A stretch of 64,000 bases of DNA from Flaveria trinervia (taxonomy: Eukaryota > Streptophyta > Magnoliopsida > Asterales > Asteraceae), in assembly GCA_025506515.1 (NCBI GenBank), contig CM046456.1:10754024-10818023 (forward strand). Direction: 5' to 3'. Below the pieces are notes generated by a model. That model ran no database searches, was not told the DNA's origin, and was given only the letters and a program-made list of their open reading frames with translations. Positions within the stretch are counted from its first letter, which is position 1. Every line of letters begins with the position of its first letter. This document shows positions 1-11,137 of this stretch, one piece after another. The position numbers were made by a program, and so were the translations under genes.

Positions 1-121
1 GTGATGGGCGGCCATGCCACCTTTATCACCAACTTTTCTAAAGTTTTGTCCTTTTGGACACTTTTGGTCCCTCCACTTGGACCTTATTGCCTTTCTTTCT
101 TTTATTCTTCCTATCTTGACC
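1..121 (-). mobile_element. Ty3/gypsy 3' LTR, partial, cut by window edge
   Basis: Bases 1-121 match 5203-5323 almost base for base. That second stretch lies near the outer end of the LTR at 2901-5344, so this is the start of the other LTR of the same minus-strand element, continuing left of the window. The first roughly 20 bases of the LTR, including the expected TGTAACACCC start, are missing. Integrase coding sequence runs straight into the LTR at about 121, so a deletion removed the end of the internal region, the polypurine tract and the LTR tip. Confidence 0.75.
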
Positions 122-2808
122 TTCAACATGACCCGGTCACCCACCTGGAACTTAATTGGTCTACGTCGTTTATCGGCATACGACTTCTGTCTATCTTTGG
201 CTGCCTTCATGAAGGCTTTGATCCTCTCCAGCTTCTCGGTCGTAGCCTCGATTACCTTGACGCTTCCCAACTCCTTTTGACCAATGTTACCCTAACAAAC
301 GAGTGTTCTGCATCTCCTACCATATAGCATCTCGTATGGTGGCATACCAATGCTGGCATGATAACCATTGTTGTACGAGAATTCAGCTAACGATAAGTGG
401 TCATCCCAACTTCCCCCAAAATCAATCACGCATGCCTGAAGCATGTCTTCTAATGTCTGAATGGTCCTTTCCGACTGACCATCAGTTTGGGGATGATAAG
501 TCGTGCTAATATCTAACCTCGTCCCCATGGCATCGTGGAATTTCTTCTAGAATTTAGAGGTAAACCGGATGTCACGATCAGACACAATAGACACCAGCAC
601 ACCATGACGAGTTACAATCTCCTTGATGAACAGGTCAGCCAACATCTCAGATGGATATGTCTCACGGATCGGTAGGAAGTGAGCACTCTTCGTCAGACGG
701 TCAACTATCACCCATATCGCATCGTACCCTTTCGGAGTACATGGCAACTTCGTTATGAAATTCATGGTGATGTGCTCTCAATTCCTTTCTGGTATATCCA
801 AAGGTTGGATCTTCCCATACGGCTTCTGGTGTTCCGCCTTCACCTGGAGGCAAGTAAGGCACTTACTCACATACTCCACCACGTCACGCTTCATACCCGG
901 CCACCAAAAATCTTTCTTCACATCTTGATACATCTTTGTGGCACCAGGATGAATGGAGTATTGAGTCTTATGAGCTTCATCCATAATCCTCACACGTAGA
1001 TCCCTGAAACGAGGAATCCACACCCGTCCAAATCAAGTTTTAACACCAAGTGTGTTTTCGCTCAATTCCCCAACCAGACCTCTCATTCTTTCAGAGTTTA
1101 GATGATCTTCTCCTAATGCCTCATCCTGAAACTCCTTGACTTGCTTCATTACGTCAGAGGTTATGATTAGTTGGTATGCTTTCACCCGAATCGGCTCGGG
1201 CCCCTCCTTCCGGCTAAGAGCAACGGCCAGCACGTTGGCTTTACCCGGATGGTAATGGATCTCACAATCATAATCCTTTATGAGCTCCAACCATCGCCTC
1301 TGCCTCATATTCAGGTCCTTTTGCTCGAAGAAGTATTTTAAGCTCTTGTGGTCGGTGAAGATGGTGCACTTCGTTCCATACAGATAGTGCCTCCAAATCT
1401 TTAGTGCAAAGACCACGGCCGCTAGTTCCAAGTCATGAGTAGGGTAGTTGACCTCATGGACTTTTAGTTGTCGGGATGCGTAGGCTATAACTTTTCCTCT
1501 TTGCATTAACACACAACCTAACCCCGAGTAAGAAGCGTCTGAATATACCACCAAATCTTCGCTTCCATCGGGTAACGACAAGACAGGAGCTTGAGTCAAC
1601 CTCGCCTTCAATTCTTCGAATGCCTTCTCCTAAGCCTGACCCCATACAAACTTTACATCCTTCCGGGTCAACTTAGTCAGTGGAGAAGCAATCTTAGAGA
1701 AGTCTTGAATGAACCTTCAATAATAACCTGCCAACCTCAAGAAACTATGAATCTCGGATGGCGTCCTCGGAGACTTCCATTGCATCACAGCCTCAACCTT
1801 AGCAGGGTCTACCATAATCCCCTCTGGATTCACCACATGACCCAAGAACTGAACTTCGCGTAACCAAAACGCGCACTTGGAGAATTTTGCATACAACTTC
1901 TCCCTTCTTAACGTCTCCAGAACCTCCCGAATGTGACCGGCATGCTCAATCTCACTCTTTGAATAAATCAGGATATCATCAATAAACACAATCACCGATT
2001 TATCTAACATTGGCCGACACACTCGATTCATCAGATCCATAAAAGCAGTTGCCGCATTGGTCAATCCAAACGACATAACGAGGAACTCATAGTGACCGTA
2101 GCGCGTGCAAAAAGCTGTTTTAGGAATGTCCTGCTCTTTCACTTTCAGCTGATGGTAACCAGATCGAAGATCTATCCTTGAAAAGCAACTGGCACCTTGG
2201 AGCTGATCAAACAGATCGTCTATTCTTGGTAGGGGGTATCGGTTTTTCACTGTCAACTTGTTCAGCTCTCGGTAGTCAATTTGGAACTCAATCTCACGAT
2301 CCGGTGGCACGCCGGGTAAGTCTTCCGGGAATACGTCCGGAAAGTCACAAACCACTGGTACATCAGATAGTTGAGGTGTCGGCGCGTCCATATCCTTTAC
2401 GTAGGCCAAGTAGGGACTACATCCACGCCTCATGCACTTTCCCGCCACCGCCATCGAAATCACTTTTGGAATCATCGTGACGCGATCTCCATAAATCGTA
2501 ACCAAACTCCCATTGGACGCAACTAATAGAATCATCTTCTTGCGACATACGATGTTTGCTTCATAGGTTGCTAACCAGTCCATCCCTAGTACTACATCAA
2601 ATCCACCTAGGGGTATCACGTGTAACCTAGCAGCAAACCTATGACCTTCTAGTTCTATGGCACAGTCCTCTATTACATCAGTAATTCTAGCGGACTTACC
2701 AATAACAGTTTCTACATCGAATGGTGCACGGACATTTCTACTACTAACAGGCAACTTAGCACAGAAAGTAGTGGAAATAAAACTCCTGCTAGCACCGGAA
2801 TCAAACAA
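122..2808 (-). pseudogene. Ty3/gypsy (chromovirus-like) pol polyprotein, broken
   Basis: Domains read on the minus strand in the usual Ty3 order. Aspartic protease comes first at about 2808-2500, with FDSGASRSFIS. Reverse transcriptase follows, about 2330-1717, with YRELNKLTVKNRYPLPRIDD and the intact catalytic FIDDILIYS. RNase H is at about 1611-1190 (YSDASYSGLG, FTDHKSLKYF). The integrase HHCC zinc finger lies at about 980-800 and its core at about 765-300. The integrase tail ends at VGDRVMLKV, where it meets LTR sequence. No gag is present: only about 80 bases separate the primer-binding site from the protease. Stops fall near 1717-1610, 1030 and 540, the last probably a Trp codon changed to TAG. 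About 60 residues are missing in frame between EFQID and YRELNK. The element cannot be autonomous. Assignment to the Tekay/Del-like chromoviruses rests on motif resemblance only. Confidence 0.9.
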
Positions 2809-2883
2809 TACACAGGCATAAATTGGTTTACTAGAAACATACCTGACATGACATCAGGATGCCTTGTCTGTTCTCTTAAAATT

Positions 2884-2899
2884 TGGCTCTAATACCAAC
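2884..2899 (-). other. tRNA-Met-type primer-binding site
   Basis: On the minus strand the sequence just inside the LTR reads TTGGTATTAGAGCC. It differs by one base from TGGTATCAGAGCC, the complement of initiator tRNA-Met used by many plant retrotransposons. It sits one base from the LTR end at 2901 and fixes the element's orientation. Confidence 0.75.
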
Positions 2900-3460
2900 T
2901 TGTAAGGCCCCGTTCCCGGAAACCTCGTAGTTCGTCAATCATAGCAATTAAAACATTAAACATTACGATTAAACAAACTTAAGCAGCGGAAATAATTTAT
3001 CAAAAGCCATTCATTTCATTTAAACCACTTTTGTTGAGCAATACATCATCGTTTAACTAATCACAAAAGACTTGTTTATATGCATTACAAAACAACAGCA
3101 ACACAGAGTACGAATGGATGTCAGACTTTTCCTGCCGACTAACTTCACCCTCGTGCCATCCTCAGCAATAATTACCAACCAACTGAAAATGTATAAAACT
3201 TAGCGTTGCTGAGTGAACTCTAGTTTTATAAGTAATCAAATACTTTCTATATGTTGTATAAGAAAATACTCTTTTCTGTAAAATACAACTCTGTACTGTA
3301 TGTGCGAGCACGCATCAACTATATGAACAAATATTGTCCGTTCTCTTTACTGTATGCCTTGTCTGTTCTGTAAACTTTTATCTTTATGTTTCACTTTCTG
3401 TATGGACCAGTGAGCAATACCCCAACTATATGCGCGATGGAAAATGGGTGATGGGCCATC

Positions 3461-3891
3461 TATATCCTCGAAAGGGTCAACTGTATCCCTCGGAATGGTC
3501 AAACTTATCCCTCGAAAGGGTCAACTGTATCCCTCGAAAGGGTCAACTGTATCCCTCGAAAGGGTCAACTGTATCCCTCGAAAGGGTCAACTGTATCCTC
3601 GAAAGGGTCAACTGTATCCCTCGAAAGGGTCAACTGTATCCCTCGAAAGGGTCAACTGTATCCCTCGAAAGGGTCAACTGTATCCCTCGAAAGGGTATCC
3701 CTCGAAAGGGTCAACTATATCCCTCGAAAGGGTCAACTGTATCCTCGAAAGGGTCAACTATATCCCTCGAAAGGGTCAACAGTATCCCTCGAAATGGTCA
3801 ACTATATCCCTTGAAAGGGTCAACTGTATCCCTCGAAAGGGTCAAGTATATCCCTCGAAAGGGTCAAATATATCCCTCAAAAGGGTTCTGT
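3461..3891. repeat. 22-bp minisatellite inside the LTR
   Basis: About 19 head-to-tail copies of a 22-bp unit (GGTCAACTGTATCCCTCGAAA plus G). Some copies are shortened, for example a truncated one near 3690. Point variants such as CTATATCC and AGTATCC become more frequent at both ends of the array, while the central copies are nearly identical. This suggests recent expansion by slippage or unequal exchange. Confidence 0.95.
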
Positions 3892-4286
3892 GTACTATGT
3901 ACAAGGCTGACCCAATCACCCAGGACATGCTACAAAGGTCCGGGTCTCGTGTGCAATAAGGGGTAGCTAACCCGCACACGGTCGAGATAACGGCAACATG
4001 GTCGTGTCACTCCTATAAGCTTGCAAGACTTGTTAGCATTTTATTAATGTTCCTCTTCTTTTTTTTATTGCTCTTTCACTTTATTATTACGATATACTTT
4101 ACGTTACGATAATAACATACCACGTAAAGTCACATACTATAAGTAATAATAATAATAGCAATAACAATAATAAGGAACAATCATAAGCAATCATATCATG
4201 CCTGAAACAACATCATCAATAAGCCCTTAGTCAATCTCGGTCAAAACACTAAGGCACAGACTCCCTGAAAAATTCTGTAAAAATTT

Positions 4287-4700
4287 CTAATTCTTAGGCG
4301 CATGGGAACTATTTGGGCGCATGAGCCCTGTTCGGGCGTTTCATCACTATGTAGGCGCATCAGCCAACACTTAAAAACATTTTCACTCTAGGAGCATGAA
4401 CTATTCCAGCGCATGGGCGCTATTTGTGCGTATGAACACTTAGACGCATGAGTAATTCAGGCACATGGACACTTAGGCGCATGAGCCACTTGGGCGCATG
4501 GGCACTATTGGGGCGCGCGGCCCTTTACTTAGTCATCCCGCTAACATTTCTAGACGCATGGGCCACTGTTCAAGCGCATGGGCTGTACTTAAACATTTCT
4601 AAGGTAATCTTAGGCGCATGGGATACTGTTTGGGCGCATGGATTACACTTAATTCTTTCTAAGGCATTTTTCAGGCGTATGAGCTTTATTTAGGTGCGTG
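4287..4700. repeat. Interspersed GGCGCATG motif field in LTR
   Basis: The octamer GGCGCATG and near variants (GGGCGCATGG, AGACGCATG, AGGCGTATG) recur more than a dozen times at irregular spacing of roughly 15-45 bases. The same motif in the opposite orientation (CATGCGCC) fills 63715-64000 in the related LTR, so it is an ancestral LTR feature. Function unknown. Confidence 0.85.
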
Positions 4701-5344
4701 GACCTTCTGTTCGTCATATTTCCGGTATGTTTTCAACCCAATCATCAAATCCATCTGTTCTAATCTTAATGTGACTATTCTAAACATGAATAACCTATAA
4801 GCATTCAAGAATCACATTCATTCATGCACAATACATATGGGCATACATACTCAAACATTGGAAAATCATTTAAATACATTTTCAGCCCCAAAGATGTTTG
4901 AAAACAAGTAAAAACTAGGGTCTAGAACTCACCTGGTACAACTTGGGTGTTCTTCCTTTTTACCCGCTTGCTATGAGTTCAAAACACCTAGAAACAACAT
5001 CCAAAGACACACACACACGAGCACAAACACAACCCATAAGCATACAAACACATAACCAGGACAAAACCCGTCATAAATATGCAAAAACCACGAATTCCTA
5101 CCTTGAATTTGATTTCTTCTTTTCTTCTTCTTCAAAACCGAGTTCTGCTCTTCTTCCCTTGTTTCTCTCTCTAAAATGACCGAAAATTGGGTGTAGAAAT
5201 GGTGATGGGCGGCCATGCCACCTTTATCACCAACTTTTCTAAAGTTTTGTCCTTTTGGACATTTTTGTCCCTCCACTAGGACCTTATTGCCTTTCTTTCT
5301 TTTATTCTTCCTATCTTGACTTTTAAAAATAACAGGGTGTTACA

Positions 5345-6312
5345 ATTTGGAATCTTGATTGATAAGTTTGTATTTTAAACGGTTCAAGATGATTAGGAAG
5401 GTTTTGACATGAGTGAAACACCAAGTTTAGATCAATAAAAGACTTAGCTTGACGACATGAGAAAAAAATGGTCAAGACACTTTTGGATAAGATATGGAAT
5501 TCATAAGAGCTTCTCAAGAAGATAACTTTTACGGGGTTCTAATGTCATTAAGGTTTCAAAGTTTTATTTGCTTAAAGTTGATACGATAATCGTATTTGTT
5601 ATGATTAAGGATTCAATTTATAATAAGTGCATCATTGTAATAGGTTCTGAGGATAAGTTCGGTTTTGAGAGGAAGACATTCAGAAAGATTATTAAGGGTC
5701 GTTAAGAGATTTGGGTTAATGAGTTTAAGATTCAAGGGAACAAAATCAATGAAGAAACGAGTCAAAAATAACAAGATATTTCGAGTGTAACGTTTGGTTT
5801 ACAAACCAAAAACATTACGTTGAATTATCAAAGTATTAAGTCAACTACAACTTTAATGAAGACATGCATACCTATAAGCGGACACTCACCCCAAGGGTTC
5901 CCAGGTAAGGTAAACGGATCCGTCGGTTGATTTGGATTTATATGAATACCTTGCCTAGACAGAACACCTCGAGATACAGGCATCCCACTCTTCCAGCATT
6001 ACATGTTTCAAGTTATAGGACATAGACTTTGACGAGACCTTGAAACCATGAATAAAGATTCAAAACACATTTTTAAAACCATTTGATTTAGGCATATAAT
6101 GCCTTAGAATATTATTTAAGGTTTGTGAGTGCATTGATAAAATTCAAGGTATAAACATAAACACATAAGGCATATAACCACATAATCAAGTATAAACACA
6201 TAAGGCACATAAAATCCTATGTAAGCATATAAATACATGAGAGGACTCATGTGTAAGGTACTTAGTTATAGTCTAGGTCATTCCATTTCTAATAACCTAA
6301 ATCCCTATAACC
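5345..6312. other. Gene-free stretch, probable retroelement leader
   Basis: No recognisable coding sequence. It lies between the outer end of the LTR at 2901-5344 and a primer-binding-site-like sequence at 6313-6328. It may therefore be the untranslated leader of a second minus-strand retroelement that the first inserted into. This is inference from position. Confidence 0.35.
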
Positions 6313-6328
6313 ATGGCTCTGATACCAA
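6313..6328 (-). other. tRNA-Met-type primer-binding site
   Basis: On the minus strand TTTGGTATCAGAGCCATGG lies two bases inside the LTR-like end at 6331. TGGTATCAGAGCC matches the canonical plant initiator tRNA-Met primer-binding site. It supports reading 6331-7297 as a minus-strand 5' LTR. Confidence 0.7.
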
Positions 6329-6330
6329 AC

Positions 6331-7297
6331 TGTCACACCCCGACCGACGGCGGAATCATCGGGGCGGACGAATGGGAGACGATTGCTCATAGGACATGGA
6401 ACTATTTAAGTTGAAATATTATTAAATATCATTATTTAATAAAACATTACAAGACAAATAATTTCATACAATACAAAAGCATCAAACAAAGAAAAAATAT
6501 GTTAAGTTAAACTAGGTCCAAGTCTTATATGAGCACCAAGAGAATCCATAAGTAGTAAACCTGAAACATGTTAAAAATAAAAGGGGTCAACTTTGAAAGT
6601 TGGTGAGTTTTCCATGTGAGTTTTTCTATACCCATTTTTTTATATTTTCACACTTTGGGGTGAAACATGTTACCTTATAAACATTGCACTTGTAAACACG
6701 TTTGATGCTTGTAAACTTATGGCAATTTACTTGTGTGTTGTGGTTAGTTGAACTTTGTAGCTACCATGTAATGTCGAATATATGTACAATCATTAACTAT
6801 TGCTAGCCTGGTGACGTCATAGATCTATGGGCCTGACAAGCCTACTTGGTTGATCCAAGTACACTTAGCTAATCGTATATACTTGTAAACGTTTGAGACT
6901 TGTAAAACTTTGTTAAGGTTTGATTGTGCATTCTGTCTTACATCCCTAGTTACTTTGTTCTCTAACTTACAACATGAATTGCCATCTCTTATATACTTAT
7001 GTACTGAAAACTATAAAAATCTCACCAACTTTCAAAGTTGATCCCTTTTATTTTTAACATGTTTCAGGTTTACTACTTGTGGATTCTTTTCGTGCTCATA
7101 TAAGACTTGGACCTAGTTTAACTTAACATGTTATTTCTTTGTTTGATGCTTTTGTATTGTATGAACTTATTTGTCTTGTAATGTTTTATTAAATAATGAT
7201 ATTTAATAATATTTCAACTTAATTAGTTCTATGTGCTATGAGCAATCGTCTCCCATTCGTCCACCCCGATGATTCCGTCGCCGGTCGGGGTGTGACA
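6331..7297 (-). mobile_element. LTR with about 265-bp terminal inverted repeats
   Basis: The block starts and ends with TGTCACACCCCGACC in inverted orientation. About 265 bases at each end (6331-6598 and 7027-7297) are inverted copies, over 90% identical by eye, around a unique 430-base middle. The adjoining primer-binding site argues for an LTR. Such long inverted ends are not normal for LTRs and would also fit a foldback-type transposon. No coding capacity and no clear target duplication were seen (flanks CAAAC and ATTTT). Confidence 0.65.
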
Positions 7298-9392
7298 ATT
7301 TTAGGGTTTCGTTTTGCTCTCTACGGCCCGTATCTTGAATATAGCCCCAACCAAGAAAGTGGAAACGACACATTTTGAAATATGGCATGGAAGGGTTCTA
7401 TCACTGTCATATTTAAAGGTATGGGGTTGTGAGGCTTATGTTAAGAATCCCACCTCAAACAATCTAGAAAGCCGTTCCACTAAGTGTATCTTCATTGGAT
7501 ATCCTAGAGATTCTATGGGATATTATTTCTATGATCCATTGTAACAAAAGGAGTTTTTTGCCAAGAAGGCTGAGTTCTTAGAAGCTAAGTCCTTACGGAA
7601 GAAACTAGCAGTACAACTGTGGATCTTGAGGAGGATCAAGAACCACAAACGATACACGTTTGGTTAACACTAGAACTCAACATAAGGATGTTAAGAATGA
7701 TCAAGTGGTTGATCAATGTACACAAAACGTTCGCAGATCTTGTAGAATTAGTAATCCACCTAAAAGATATGGGTTTTTCGTAGATGGATGCTATGTGGTA
7801 GATTCCGATGAACCAACCACCTATCGTGATGCAATGTCCAATTTGGATTGTGATAAATGGCTTGAAGCCATGAACGTTGAGATGCAATCCATGTATGACA
7901 ACCAAGTGTGGGACTTGGTTGAACCACCTCTTAACTCCAAGATAGTTGGAAGTAAGTGAATTTTCAAGAAGAAAACCCATATGCATGGAAACTTGGATAC
8001 TTATAAAGCTAGACTTGTAGCAAAAGGTTTCACTCAAACTCAAGGGGTTGATTATGATAAGACTTTCTCACCGGTTGCAATGCTAAAGTCTATTAGGATA
8101 TTATTTGCCACAGCTGCTCATTATGATTATGAGATTTAACAAATGGATGTCAAAACCTCTTTTCTAAATGGATATCTTGAGGAAGATGTCTATATGGTTC
8201 AGCCTGAAGGTTTTGTCGACTCAAAACATCCTAACAAAGTATGCAAGTTAAAGAAATTAATCTATGGATTGAAGCAAGCATCAAGGAGTTGGAATCACCG
8301 TTTTGATGAAGAGATAATCAAATTTGGATTCATCAAAAACACTGATGAAGCATGTGTATATAAGAAAGCTAGTGGGAGCATCACCACTTTCCTAGTATTG
8401 TATGTCAATGACATTCTACTATTTGGAAATGACATTCCAACCATGGAAGGTGTAAAAGCCTGGCTTGGAAGCTGTTTCCCCATTAAGGATCTTAGTGAAG
8501 CCGCTTATATTTTGGGAATAAAGATCTATAGGGATAAATCAAGGCAGTTGATAGGTTTGAATCAAAGTGCATACATTGATAAGATCTTGAAAAGGTTCAA
8601 GATGGAAAACTCTAAGAAAGGTACCATACCTATTCAAAGAGGAACAATATTGAGTAAGACTCAATGTCCAAGCTCAAAGGATAAGCAAGACAAAATGAAG
8701 GGAATCCCGTATGCGTCTGCTATAGGATCCATCGTGTATGTAATGATATGCACTAGACCGGACATGTCATGTGCTTTGAGCATGACAAGCCAATACCAAC
8801 AAAATCATGGAAACAGTCATTATTGGCTGTTAAGAACATATTTAAATACATAAGGAGGACTAAAGATATGTTCCTAATCTATGGATCTGGTGAGGAGGAA
8901 CTCATAGTAAAGGGTTACACGGATACGAGTTTCCAAACTGATCAGGATGATTCACGATCACAATCATGGTACATTTTCAGCTTGAATGGAGGAGCAATCT
9001 CTTGGAAGAGCTCTAAGCAAGATGTGGTGGCATTATCAACTGCAGAGTCAGAATACATCGCCGCTTCATTAGCAGCTAAGGAAGCTGCATGGTTAAAGAA
9101 GTTTATTGCCAATCTAGGGGTGGTCCCTTCCATTCAGGACCCCCTAGAAATTCTTTGTGATAACGAGGGTGCGATTGCTCAAATCAAGGAACCCCGTGCA
9201 CATCAGAAGACTAGGCACATTGAACGAAGGTTCAACTACATAAAGGATGAATTTGAAAAGGGAAAGATATGTATTCGCAAAGTTCACATAGATCAAAACA
9301 TTACGGATCCACTCACGAAGCTCCTTGAAAAGGCAAAGCATGAAAGTCATGCTTGTGCCATGGGACTTCAATATTCTAGTGACTGGATTTGA
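7298..9392 (+). pseudogene. Ty1/Copia pol polyprotein, 5'-truncated and broken
   Basis: The integrase C-terminal part (ETTHFEIWHGR, LSYLKVWGCEAYVK) runs from about 7314 to 7544. A linker and the start of reverse transcriptase follow at 7660-7959, then the reverse transcriptase body at 8143-8853 (MDVKTSFLNGYLEEDVYMVQ, KLIYGLKQASRSW) and RNase H at 8860-9390 (STAESEYIAAS, DPLTKLL). Defects are a stop at 7544, a frame change before 7660, a Trp-like codon changed to TGA at 7957, another stop near 8140, and a frameshift near 8800. The catalytic YVDD box reads YVND at about 8401. Everything upstream of the integrase tail is cut off where the LTR-like block at 6331-7297 begins, so that block probably inserted here or recombined with it. 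Confidence 0.9.
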
Positions 9393-10152
9393 TCTTTAAT
9401 TTTTGTATTTGAGATATTGTAACCCTTATTCCTTGAATGAATTATGGTTATAATGATTCAACTAATATTCCTATTTTGCATGTTTAAAATCCATGAGTAA
9501 ATTATTTACTCAAAACGTCCGTAGTTGTTCATGTTTGTGGGAACAAGTATGAAGGTAAAACTATTATGAACTTGGATTGGTAGATATTCATATGGATGAA
9601 TATGAAACAAAAGGTTGCTGCCAAAGTTCATAAATATTTGTGAGATGCAAATATTGGACTGACCTGCATCTCAAATCTTACTACATGGAATCTTCCTGAT
9701 TGATCATAAGTAATTTTGAGTAAAGGCGAACATCATTTGGTATTCTCTGACCTGAGATACATATTGGGTCTTGATATTTACCGAATATTATACTTTGACT
9801 TAGTTCTTCGCTGTTCTGAAACATGACAGTACATAAGTTTGAGTTCAGGTATGATATAAGGTAATTATGAGAGATGTATGTAGTCAAGATGGGATTTGTC
9901 CTTCTTATTCATTGAGAGTAAGATGTCTAAAGCCTGATAAAGTTAAATCAATAGAGAATGATCACTCTGTGTCTCTAGGATATAACATGACATCTGTGAC
10001 AAAAGGATAGATGATTGATTCACCTAAAACATTTCAAGTATGGTACTTGAAGGAGATGATGTTATTGAATGGCACTTAGTCATACTTATTAAGGGTAGTA
10101 AACCATTGTTAGACGGTATTTACTGCTTGCATCAATCTTCAATGAATCTTGT
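9393..10152 (+). other. 3' untranslated part of the Copia element
   Basis: No coding sequence was seen between the end of the RNase H frame and the polypurine tract. Some Copia elements carry a non-coding stretch here. Nothing else is recognisable. Confidence 0.5.
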
Positions 10153-10165
10153 GCAAGTGGGAGAT
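10153..10165 (+). other. Polypurine tract of Copia element
   Basis: GCAAGTGGGAGAT directly precedes the LTR start at 10166. AAGTGGGAGATTG is the usual plus-strand primer context of many plant Copia elements. Confidence 0.75.
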
Positions 10166-11137
10166 TGTGGACCTTATATGCCCAAGACACATACAAGATT
10201 GATGTGGTTAGTACGTTATAATCCAAGTCAGGTCATACCCACTAACAAGCTAAACAAACACCAATAAATATTTATTTGTTGATAAGATCAAACAAATAAA
10301 TATTGACACCAATTTAAAAAATTGGTTTTCTAAAACTTTGCTTTTGTAAAAGAACAACATTATATGAATAATTTGTTCATGATATATTATTTGTTTGTTA
10401 TTTAAATTGGTTATATAATAACAAATAAAAGTGTGTTGATGTTATAAAATTAAAATTGGTTTTAATTTTATAAACTTAGGTTTTAAAAAGATAGCATTTT
10501 ATAAAAGATTAAAATGGGGGAAACCCACTTTGGTGGGACATTTTTGGCCGCCCAAAAGGCCCCCTTTGGTCTTGTTTTGTGTTGTCTTTTGGAAGACTTA
10601 AGGACTAACTCTTGGCTTTCTTCCACACAATAGACTTTCTCCTACACACACTCAAGCAAAACTCTCCCAAGGAGCTGAAAATTTCGGATTCAAGAAAGCT
10701 AAAAGGGAGTTGAAATTTTCGGGTTTTGGCTGCTCTTCAAGGAGTTCTTGGCTGAAATTTCGGATTGTACAAAAGGGGGTTGTTCTTGGTGCTCTACTAC
10801 CTAACAAGTTAGGTGTTTGCTAAAGCTTGTGGGTATACAAGCTTGAGGTCTTCTCTTTTGGAGGCTAGACATTCAAGAACATCATCTTCTTCATCTCTTC
10901 CACCTTCAATAACTTGTGCAAGAAAGGTTGTTTCTTTGTACACCCTATGGTTATTGTTTTGGTTTTGATAGCATACTATTTCACATATATATATGATCCT
11001 TATACTTGGGTTTTGTTTGTGCTTTCAAATGGAGAAATTTTCAGATTATAAACAACATGTTAAAACCTATTTTCCGCTGCGTTTTTGTAGTTTAAATGGT
11101 TAAACTAACTTTGATTTACATGTTACAAAACCCAACA
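10166..11137 (+). mobile_element. Copia 3' LTR, 972 bp
   Basis: It begins TGTGGACCTT right after the polypurine tract and ends ACAAAACCCAACA, giving TG...CA ends. The partner 5' LTR is not in the window, so neither age nor target duplication can be read. The CTTTGGTGGGACATTTTTGG stretch and the later pyrimidine-rich leader-like part are non-coding. Confidence 0.8.

Larger units (their letters stand above)
2901..5344 (-). mobile_element. Ty3/gypsy 5' LTR, 2444 bp
   Basis: On the minus strand it starts TGTAACACCCTG at 5344 and ends GGGCCTTACA at 2901, giving the TG...CA ends of an LTR, with a primer-binding site directly inside. Its outer 120 bases recur at 1-121. A related LTR in the opposite orientation starts at 63083. 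It contains a 22-bp minisatellite (3461-3891) and a field of GGCGCATG motifs (4287-4700). The short plus-strand ORFs in it are by-products of the repeats. The target duplication cannot be tested because the partner LTR end lies outside the window. Confidence 0.85.

Noticed and set aside
3461..3891. CRISPR-like regular repeat array
   Set aside because: The repeats are directly adjacent with no unique spacers, lie in a plant LTR, and no cas genes exist.
3334..3966. Long overlapping plus-strand ORFs of 210 and 171 codons
   Set aside because: They are translations of the 22-bp minisatellite inside an LTR and have no domain or gene context.
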